A stretch of DNA of 11,165 nucleotides from Flavobacteriaceae bacterium (lineage in GTDB: Bacteria; Bacteroidota; Bacteroidia; Flavobacteriales; Flavobacteriaceae). A program made the position numbers and the translations under genes. This document shows positions 6,756-11,165 of this stretch, one piece after another. How positions within the stretch are numbered: the first letter of the stretch is position 1; each line of letters starts with the position of its first letter. The stretch spans positions 1 through 11,165 of the forward strand of contig JAESUF010000365.1 of assembly GCA_016763215.1 (NCBI GenBank), written 5' to 3'. The notes beneath the pieces are model-generated. The model was given only the letters and a program-made list of their open reading frames with translations, had not been told where the DNA came from and searched no databases.

Positions 6756-7349
6756 TTAATTCTTCTGAGAAGGTACAACTTTATTAATAACATGCACTTT
6801 TTCAGGAGCAGTATATGAATCCATTTTTAGCATCAATTCACTTACCGTAGAACCCACCAAAAGCATGTCTCTATTTGTTTCTTTTAAATATCCTTCGGCT
6901 ACCATTACATCCAATTGTTTTAAGGTATAATCAAAAAAACCATCGACGTTCAACAAGCCATTTGGTTTTTGTTCAATCTGTAATTGCCCTAAAGTTAATC
7001 CTTCAAAAAGCTCATCCAAAGTTCCGAAACCTCCAGGTAGTGAAATATACCCATCAACCAATTTACTCATGATTACTTTTCGTTCGCTCATCGTTTTTGT
7101 GACAATTAGTTCAGTAACGTTAGCGTTTACAACTTCTTCTTTTTGTAACAATTCAGGAATGATTCCAATAACTTTTCCACCCTTGGCTAAAATGGTCTCA
7201 GATAGAACTCCCATCATGCCAATTTTCCCACCTCCATAAACTAAAGTGATATTATTCGCTACAAAGTAATTTGCTAATTCAATTGCGGCTTGTTTGTATA
7301 TCGGATTGAACCCGAGACTGGAACCACAAAAAACAACGATTTTTTTCAT
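6756..7349 (-). CDS. LOG-family nucleoside 5'-monophosphate phosphoribohydrolase (TIGR00730)
   Basis: This 197-residue Rossmann-fold protein is of the LOG (lonely guy) type. Characterised members cleave cytokinin ribotides or AMP-like nucleotides to free base and ribose 5-phosphate; in many bacteria the true role is nucleotide turnover. The N-terminus MKKIVVFCGSS, VYGGGKIGMMG (37-47), the MSERK motif (87-91) with R90 and K91, and PGGFGTLDE (105-113) carry the signature nucleotide-binding and catalytic residues, including E113. The length fits the type I group. The ATG at 7349 faces the DUF1599 gene across a 107-nt divergent gap. Function is assigned by family only; the name 'lysine decarboxylase', still found in databases, is a known misannotation of this family. 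Confidence 0.93.
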   Translation of the reverse strand: MKKIVVFCGSSLGFNPIYKQAAIELANYFVANNITLVYGGGKIGMMGVLSETILAKGGKVIGIIPELLQKEEVVNANVTELIVTKTMSERKVIMSKLVDGYISLPGGFGTLDELFEGLTLGQLQIEQKPNGLLNVDGFFDYTLKQLDVMVAEGYLKETNRDMLLVGSTVSELMLKMDSYTAPEKVHVINKVVPSQKN

Positions 7350-7416
7350 AAAAGATTTCTGTATGTTATCTGTAAAAATGTTCAGTAAAAATAAATGAAA
7401 AGCGGGTAGGATTTAC

Positions 7417-7424
7417 TATTTTTA
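7417..7424 (+). promoter_or_regulatory. Candidate -7 element upstream of the DUF1599 gene
   Basis: TATTTTTA at 7417-7424 matches the Bacteroidota -7 consensus TAnnTTTG at seven of eight positions and is followed by C. A start near 7430 would leave a leader of about 27 nt before the ATG at 7457. I see no convincing TTTG about 19-20 nt upstream, so confidence is low. Confidence 0.3.
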
Positions 7425-7456
7425 CACGAATACTTACAAAGAAATTAATATAGTTT

Positions 7457-7990
7457 ATGCCAAATACTTCTCAAGAATACGATGTAGTAGTAGAACAATG
7501 TAGAAGCCTGTTTGTTAAGAAAATGAGCGATTATGGTTCTGCATGGAGAATTTTACGATTGCCTTCTTTAACAGATCAAATTTTTATTAAAGCACAACGT
7601 ATTCGACAGTTGCAAGAGAATGAAGTACGTAAGGTAGATGAGGGTGAGAAATCGGAATTTATTGGAATTATCAACTATTCAATAATGGCCTTAATTCAAT
7701 TGGAATTAGGTGTGGTGGAAAATCCAGATTTAACAACAGAAGAAGCAACGGTATTGTACGATAAGCATATTGGAATTACCAAAGAATTGATGGAGAACAA
7801 GAATCATGATTATGGTGAAGCTTGGCGAGATATGAGAGTGAGTTCTTTAACGGATTTGATTATTCAGAAGTTATTGCGGGTAAAGCAAATAGAAGATAAT
7901 AAAGGGAAAACCTTAGTTTCTGAAGGAATTGACGCGAACTATCAAGACATGATTAACTATGCGATTTTTGCCATGATTCATATGAGTTAG
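7457..7990 (+). CDS. DUF1599 protein with two tandem domains
   Basis: This is a 177-residue soluble, mostly helical protein with no signal peptide. It is a clear internal duplication: residues about 12-83 and 104-177 align. In the first copy KKMSDYGSAW (21-30) is followed by LPSLTDQIFIKAQRI and INY (72-74). In the second, NKNHDYGEAW (114-123) is followed by VSSLTDLIIQKLLRV and INY (166-168). The pattern DYG-x-AW, SLTD, INY is the DUF1599 signature. As far as I recall, InterPro calls the domain nucleotide-modification-associated domain 1, because phage versions occur with DNA-modifying enzymes; no catalytic role is proven. In Bacteroidota the two-copy form is usually next to the BT_3928-type gene, as here (119 nt downstream). 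It is divergent from the LOG gene. Confidence 0.88.
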   Translation: MPNTSQEYDVVVEQCRSLFVKKMSDYGSAWRILRLPSLTDQIFIKAQRIRQLQENEVRKVDEGEKSEFIGIINYSIMALIQLELGVVENPDLTTEEATVLYDKHIGITKELMENKNHDYGEAWRDMRVSSLTDLIIQKLLRVKQIEDNKGKTLVSEGIDANYQDMINYAIFAMIHMS

Positions 7991-8026
7991 AGAGGGAAGG
8001 TGAAAGTGATTGTTAATTAAAGTAGT

Positions 8027-8087
8027 TTGTCACTTCGAGAGTTTTTCTGATTGAAATGAAGAGAACTGTATCGAGAAGCATTTTAAA
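8027..8087. repeat. Short palindromic intergenic element, copy 1
   Basis: The gap between the DUF1599 and BT_3928-type genes holds a 58-nt unit (8030-8087). It starts TCACTTCGAG (8030-8039) and ends with GTATCGAGAAGC followed by ATTTTAAA. The same start and nearly the same end (GTATTGAGAAG then TTTTTAAA) occur downstream of crcB at 10626-10690, so these are two diverged copies of one element. The ends are roughly inverted (CTTCGA against TCGAGAAG), giving a weak stem. No open frame is inside it. It resembles the MITE- or REP-like repeats scattered in flavobacterial gaps. Confidence 0.6.
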
Positions 8088-8109
8088 ATAAAATTTAAAA
8101 AAATAATTA

Positions 8110-9072
8110 ATGAAAATTCTAGTCCACTTATCAAGACTCTTTGTAGGAGCCACGTTTATTTTTTCTGGCTTTGTAAAATTAGTTGACCCCATAGGATCTC
8201 AATACAAGTTTGAAGAATACTTTGGTGAAAGTGTTTTAAATCTAGAATTCTTAATTCCATACGCATTGCCGTTTTCAATTGTGTTGATCATTATTGAAAT
8301 TATGCTAGGAGTTATGCTACTGCTAGGATACAAATCGAAGGTTACTGTGTGGAGTCTACTTGGATTAACAACTCTCTTTTTATTCCTTACTTGGTATTCT
8401 GCATACTACAACAAGGTAACAGATTGTGGTTGTTTCGGAGATGCAATTAAACTAACGCCATGGGAAACATTTTGGAAGAATGTGATTCTAATTGGCTTAA
8501 TTATTCTACTCCTTTTCAGAGTAAAAGAGATCAAAGAGATTCTCTCTAAAAAAGCAACAGTAGTGATTACACTTATTTCTTTAATTAGTTTTTCCTACAT
8601 CACTTATCATGTTTTAAATCATTTGCCTATCATCGATTTTAGAGCCTATGCAATAGGGAAAAACCTTCCTGAAGGGATGGAATACAAAGATGATGGCGAA
8701 ATTCCTCCAGTACACGATTTTATGTTGGAGGATACGCAGAACGATCTAGCTCCAGAGATTTTAGCCATGGAGAAAGTACTATTGGTGATTGTTTATAATA
8801 TGGATAAATCTGATGAGGAAGGGTTTTCAGCCATCAAAACCGCAGCGAACAAAGCAATTGAAAAAGGGTATAATGTATATGGAGTTTCTGCTTCTTTTGA
8901 AGATGATTTAATCTTGACTCTGAACAAGTACAGTTTACCATTCGACTTCTTATTCTGTGATGAGACTACCTTAAAAACAATGATTAGAGCCAATCCAGGG
9001 TTGATAACTTTAAGCAAAGGAACAGTAACAGGGAAGTGGAACTGGAATGATGCCGATGCCATTGAGTGGTAG
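8110..9072 (+). CDS. BT_3928-type membrane protein: DoxX/MauE-like domain plus thioredoxin-like domain without CxxC
   Basis: This 320-residue inner-membrane protein has a DoxX/MauE-like N-terminal half with hydrophobic segments near 8-22, 50-73, 78-98 and 122-137, followed by another at 149-168. The motif DCGCFG (105-110) supplies a C106-x-C108 pair typical of the MauE/DoxX group, which is associated with redox chemistry of exported proteins. The remainder (about 195-320) resembles a periplasmic thioredoxin-like fold: an early HDFMLED strand, VLLVIVYNMD (223-232) where the strand before CxxC would be, and NPGLITLSKGTVTGKW (295-310) as the cis-Pro and following hairpin. The CxxC position reads MDKSDEEG, so the thiol pair is lost. 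The family is conserved in Bacteroidota and its function is unknown. The ATG is preceded by an A/T-only leader. Confidence 0.85.
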   Translation: MKILVHLSRLFVGATFIFSGFVKLVDPIGSQYKFEEYFGESVLNLEFLIPYALPFSIVLIIIEIMLGVMLLLGYKSKVTVWSLLGLTTLFLFLTWYSAYYNKVTDCGCFGDAIKLTPWETFWKNVILIGLIILLLFRVKEIKEILSKKATVVITLISLISFSYITYHVLNHLPIIDFRAYAIGKNLPEGMEYKDDGEIPPVHDFMLEDTQNDLAPEILAMEKVLLVIVYNMDKSDEEGFSAIKTAANKAIEKGYNVYGVSASFEDDLILTLNKYSLPFDFLFCDETTLKTMIRANPGLITLSKGTVTGKWNWNDADAIEW

Positions 9073-9092
9073 TTTTTTTTCTAAAAAATTGG

Positions 9093-9100
9093 TAACTTCG
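9093..9100 (+). promoter_or_regulatory. Candidate -7 element for the SRPBCC gene
   Basis: TAACTTCG at 9093-9100 fits TAnnTTTG with one change. A run of T (9073-9080) lies just upstream, where the -33 TTTG region would be. Transcription starting near 9106 would give a leader of about 20 nt before the ATG at 9126. It is the best promoter-like site in the rightward block and suggests that the SRPBCC gene can be expressed independently of the gene 53 nt upstream. Confidence 0.4.
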
Positions 9101-9125
9101 TAGAAATCAACTAAAACGTGTTATT

Positions 9126-10157
9126 ATGAAATTCTTAAAAAGATTTTTTTTATTCCTCATTGTTGTAGTAGTGGTGGGGTTAATATATGTAGCTTTTCAA
9201 CCATCTGAATACGATGTATCTCGTTCTAAAGTAATCAAAGCTCCAATTTCGAGTGTTTTCAATACTGTAAATGAAATGAAAACTTGGAAAAAATGGGGGC
9301 CTTGGCATGAAGATGATTCAACAATTGTAGTTACCTATGGAGATGTTACTTCTGGAGTAGATGCATTTAATAGTTGGACAAGTAAAGACGGTCCAGGAAA
9401 TATGAAAACGGTAAATATTGTTCCCAATCAATTGATTGAACAAAAGATGCAATTCAATGATTTTGATCCTAGTGATGTAATTTGGAAGTTTAAGGAAGTA
9501 GAAGAAGGAACTCAAGTTACTTGGCATATAAAAGAAGATGCGGCTCCGTTTATGTTTAAAATGTTCTCTGCCATGTCTGGTGGTTGGGACAATATGTTAG
9601 GGCCAATGCAAGAAAAAGGGCTCAATAATTTAGAAAATGTTGTTCTAGAAGAAATAAAAATAGCGAATGCTTATAGACTTAGTGATGTGAAGCCAGTGGA
9701 ACTCTCAGCAAAGAAATTCATTGGGTACTTTCACAAGACAAGTACAGAGGCTACTCATGAAGAGATGTCTAAATTGTTTATGACAAGTATGCCAAAAGCA
9801 GGAATGTACGCTGCTCAGAGTGGACTTCAGGAAGGAGATTATGTTCCTGCTGCAGTATTCACTAAATGGGATGAAAAAACCAAAGAGGCAGAATTTTATA
9901 TAGGCTTGTTACTTAACAAAGATGTAAAGCCTGCAAAAGGCATGAAGGTAGTTAACATACCAAAAGGAAAAGGTGTTACGGTGACTAAGTTTGGTACTTA
10001 TGGAAATGGTGATCCGGAAGCTCATATAGCAATTGATACTTATTTAAAAGCGAATTCATTAACACCGAATGGCCTTGTTTGGGAATTGTATGTAAATGAT
10101 CCAATGACTGTAAAGCCCCAAGATATTCAAACACAGATATATTACTTATTGAAATAG
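9126..10157 (+). CDS. Membrane-anchored SRPBCC (polyketide cyclase-like) plus GyrI-like fusion protein
   Basis: This 343-residue protein combines two small-molecule-binding folds behind an N-terminal membrane anchor (hydrophobic 7-24, after KFLKR). Residues about 29-176 look like the SRPBCC/polyketide_cyc2 group: V-x-RSKVIKAPISSVFNTVNE, then W-x-KWGPWHEDD and a helical end FSAMSGGWDNMLGPM with a hydrophobic cavity. Residues about 184-343 match the GyrI-like/AraC effector-binding fold, with KKFIGYF at the start and V-x-NIPKG-x-GVTVTKFGTYG and NGLVWELYVNDP near the end. Neither half shows a catalytic signature, so a binding or sensing role at the envelope is the reasonable inference. No DNA-binding domain is attached. 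The fold pairing is common in Bacteroidota. It lies 53 nt after the BT_3928-type gene, with its own candidate promoter. Confidence 0.85.
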   Translation: MKFLKRFFLFLIVVVVVGLIYVAFQPSEYDVSRSKVIKAPISSVFNTVNEMKTWKKWGPWHEDDSTIVVTYGDVTSGVDAFNSWTSKDGPGNMKTVNIVPNQLIEQKMQFNDFDPSDVIWKFKEVEEGTQVTWHIKEDAAPFMFKMFSAMSGGWDNMLGPMQEKGLNNLENVVLEEIKIANAYRLSDVKPVELSAKKFIGYFHKTSTEATHEEMSKLFMTSMPKAGMYAAQSGLQEGDYVPAAVFTKWDEKTKEAEFYIGLLLNKDVKPAKGMKVVNIPKGKGVTVTKFGTYGNGDPEAHIAIDTYLKANSLTPNGLVWELYVNDPMTVKPQDIQTQIYYLLK

Positions 10158-10164
10158 CATAAAG

Positions 10165-10241
10165 AACGTCATTGCGAAAAGTAGGAAGCAATCTTTTAAT
10201 GAAAGGAAGGCTACAAAATTGAAATTTTTCGCAATGACGTT
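10165..10241. repeat. 16-bp perfect inverted repeat element upstream of crcB
   Basis: The left arm AACGTCATTGCGAAAA (10165-10180) and right arm TTTTCGCAATGACGTT (10226-10241) are perfect complements enclosing a 45-nt loop. Inside, GTAG (10181-10184) can pair with CTAC (10211-10214), and CTTT with AAAG around 10193-10206, so the whole can fold as a long imperfect hairpin. CGTCATTGCGA followed by GAAGCAATC is, from memory, the start of a repeat seen in many gaps of Bacteroidota genomes. It starts 7 nt after the SRPBCC stop and its right arm runs up to the proposed crcB promoter. It could act as a terminator for the upstream gene, although the loop is large. It is most likely a MITE-like mobile repeat. 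Confidence 0.7.
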
Positions 10242-10250
10242 TTATATTTA
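10219..10250 (+). promoter_or_regulatory. Candidate crcB promoter, possibly leaderless
   Basis: TATATTTA (10243-10250) matches TAnnTTTG at seven of eight positions, with TTGA (10219-10222) 20 nt upstream as a weak -33. Transcription would begin about six bases downstream, almost exactly at the ATG (10257), so the message would have no or almost no leader. No fluoride-riboswitch-like sequence is present. The -33 and spacer lie within the inverted-repeat element. Confidence 0.3.
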
Positions 10251-10256
10251 CATCGT

Positions 10257-10622
10257 ATGAAGCAACTAGTATTTGTTTTTATTGGAGGAGGTTTTGGAAG
10301 TGTTTTCCGGTATTTACTTGGTAAATACCTTAACAATCCAGAAGGAGGTATTCCATATGGGACTTTTGTAGCAAATATTCTAGGGAGCTTATTGATAGGG
10401 ATCATTTTAGGACTTGCTGCCAAAAATGAAGCCCTGAATCAAAATCAAACCTTGTTATTAGCTACCGGATTTTGTGGTGGATTTACCACCTTTTCTACTT
10501 TTGCTTATGAGAATCAGGTGTTCTTGAAAAATGGTGATTTTGCTACTTTTGCATTCTATACAATTGCTAGTTTCGTTGTTGCTTTTTTAGCTGTCTTTGC
10601 TGGATTATATCTCGCAAAGTAA
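10257..10622 (+). CDS. crcB: Fluoride channel CrcB/Fluc
   Basis: CrcB is a small membrane protein that forms an antiparallel dimer in the inner membrane and lets toxic fluoride leave the cell. The 121-residue protein has the family's four hydrophobic segments (about 3-21, 34-54, 66-86 with a break, 96-119). Signatures are GGGFGSVFRY (10-19; R18), GTFVANILGSLLIG (35-48; N40 of the pore) and GFCGGFTTFSTF (71-82), which holds the phenylalanines (F79, F82) and the region of the central sodium site. The length is normal and a single gene suffices for a homodimer; no second crcB is adjacent. It is divided from the SRPBCC gene by the inverted repeat and is probably its own transcript. No riboswitch is visible upstream. 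Confidence 0.95.
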   Translation: MKQLVFVFIGGGFGSVFRYLLGKYLNNPEGGIPYGTFVANILGSLLIGIILGLAAKNEALNQNQTLLLATGFCGGFTTFSTFAYENQVFLKNGDFATFAFYTIASFVVAFLAVFAGLYLAK

Positions 10623-10625
10623 AGA

Positions 10626-10690
10626 TCACTTCGAGTTGTTTTCCTCTCGACTGCGCTCGAGATGACAAAATAGTATTGAGAAGTTTTTAA
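10626..10690. repeat. Short palindromic intergenic element, copy 2
   Basis: The gap between the convergent crcB and DUF1684 genes is filled by an element beginning TCACTTCGAG (10626-10635), the same ten bases that start copy 1 at 8030, and ending with GTATTGAGAAG followed by TTTTTAAA, as copy 1 does apart from small changes. Within it, TCTCGA (10645-10650) and TCGAGA (10657-10662) form a 6-bp stem with loop CTGCGC. CTCGAGATGACA near 10656-10667 is a near inverted copy of the left end. With stops on both sides (10622 and 10698) it may also help end transcription from both directions, but no T-run follows the stem directly. Confidence 0.65.
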
Positions 10691-10697
10691 ACGTAGT

Positions 10698-11165
10698 TTA
10701 ATGGTTGTCAAATTTCTTCACTCCTGCTTTAATAGCAATATCTAAATGATTTTTTCTTGGTGTAATAGGACATGAGTACTTATCATTATATGCACAATAA
10801 GGGTTGTATGTATTGTTGAAGTTTAAAACAATAGTCTCATCAGCATTAATTTTACTAAGATAAACGTCCATATATCGTCCACCACCATAGGATTCTTCTC
10901 CACTGGTATCATCAGTAAAGGGTAAAAACAAATAGTCTTTGTATTTCGGATCGTCTAAATTACTCTGACTTTGATAAATAGTGAGTGTATGCTCTACGCT
11001 CTGTAATGAAAAAGTTAGGAGACCGAATTCACGATATAAAGGTTTTCTATCGGTAGTGGTTGCCATTTCAAAAATAGGAGTATCAGGAGTTCTTGTTAAT
11101 TTTGCTACTATAATGAATGTTGAATCTACAGGGAAGAAATCAAGTCCCTTAAAGTTCTTAAGATC
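10698..11165 (-). CDS. DUF1684 domain-containing protein, C-terminal part
   Basis: The frame is open from the window edge to TAA at 10700-10698, giving 155 residues of a longer protein. The ATG at 11066 is internal, because the 33 codons before it (reading DLKNFKGLDFFPVDSTF and so on to TRTPDTPIFE) continue the conserved domain. Signatures of DUF1684 are F-x-GLDFFPVD, FEMATTTDRKP, YLFLPFTDDTSGEESYGGGRYMD and, near the end, NFN-x-TYNPYCAY then YSCPITP. Members are often exported or lipid-anchored in Bacteroidota, but the N-terminus is outside the window. The function is unknown; the conserved Cys, Asn and Asp residues suggest a folded enzyme-like domain. It converges on crcB with a repeat between the stops. 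Confidence 0.88.
   Translation of the reverse strand, partial: DLKNFKGLDFFPVDSTFIIVAKLTRTPDTPIFEMATTTDRKPLYREFGLLTFSLQSVEHTLTIYQSQSNLDDPKYKDYLFLPFTDDTSGEESYGGGRYMDVYLSKINADETIVLNFNNTYNPYCAYNDKYSCPITPRKNHLDIAIKAGVKKFDNH

Noticed and set aside
6875..7072. Plus-strand frame
   Set aside because: Antisense to the LOG-family gene including its PGGFGT motif; no motif of its own.
8793..9062. Minus-strand frame of 89 residues
   Set aside because: Shadow of the BT_3928-type gene; no recognisable start context or motif.
9318..9527. Minus-strand frame
   Set aside because: Antisense to the SRPBCC domain; no support.
10158..10256. Fluoride riboswitch upstream of crcB
   Set aside because: The gap is occupied by the inverted repeat; no sequence resembling the conserved crcB motif core is seen, and a promoter just before the ATG would leave no leader for one.
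9985..10423. Two minus-strand frames around the SRPBCC end and crcB
   Set aside because: Both lie opposite well-supported genes or the inverted repeat, and neither contains a family motif.
10698..11066. A complete 122-residue protein starting at the ATG at 11066
   Set aside because: The frame stays open to the window edge and the upstream codons encode more of the DUF1684 domain, so the ATG is internal and the gene is partial.
1..11165. CRISPR array, tRNA, rRNA, integrase or transposase
   Set aside because: No regularly spaced repeats, cloverleaf-like sequences or recombinase motifs were seen on either strand; gaps between genes are at most about 207 nt.

Overview
The window looks like chromosome of a Flavobacteriaceae-type Bacteroidota. 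The DNA is AT-rich. Start codons follow A/T-rich leaders with no GGAGG-type Shine-Dalgarno. Several upstream regions carry near matches to the Bacteroidota -7 element TAnnTTTG. The gene families are typical of this group: a DUF3667 protein, a double-domain DUF1599 protein, a BT_3928-type DoxX/thioredoxin-like fusion, folP close to the diadenylate cyclase gene, and an ExbD of the NAGSMADIAFLLLIFFLVTTT type. No plasmid, phage, transposase, CRISPR, tRNA or rRNA is visible. This is mostly housekeeping and conserved-hypothetical territory.

Layout: (1) 1-186 is the C-terminal end of a sensor histidine kinase (+), which overlaps tail to tail with a YfcE-like metallophosphoesterase (-, 173-670). (2) truA (+, 736-1461) and an ABC exporter half-molecule (+, 1560-3326) read rightwards. 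The exporter gene overlaps by 37 nt the convergent end of a leftward block. (3) The leftward block is, in order of transcription, a LOG-family nucleotide phosphoribohydrolase (7349-6756), folP (6679-5858), an orphan ExbD (5805-5200), a 207-nt gap with a weak promoter candidate, cdaA (4992-4216) and, 8 nt later, a zinc-ribbon membrane protein of the DUF3667 family (4207-3290). (4) A rightward block runs from the divergent gap at 7350-7456: DUF1599 protein, BT_3928-type membrane protein, a membrane-anchored SRPBCC plus GyrI-like fusion, and the fluoride channel gene crcB. (5) A partial DUF1684 gene (-, 10698 to the window edge) converges on crcB.

The genes touch several core processes: tRNA pseudouridylation (TruA), folate synthesis (FolP), c-di-AMP signalling (CdaA), energy-coupled transport (ExbD), lipid or drug export (ABC) and fluoride detoxification (CrcB). 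The closest functional pairing visible is cdaA with the DUF3667 gene.

The least explained structure is intergenic. Two related palindromic elements of about 60 nt (8030-8087 and 10626-10690) and a 16-bp perfect inverted repeat (10165-10241) sit in gaps of the rightward block, and simpler A/T-rich reiterated repeats sit at 1481-1553 and 5026-5067. They look like short non-autonomous, MITE- or REP-like elements. I see no convincing new multi-gene defence or biosynthetic system here. The leads most worth following are the cdaA-DUF3667 pair, the solo ExbD with a CxxC insert, the thioredoxin-like domain without its active-site cysteines, and the intergenic elements.
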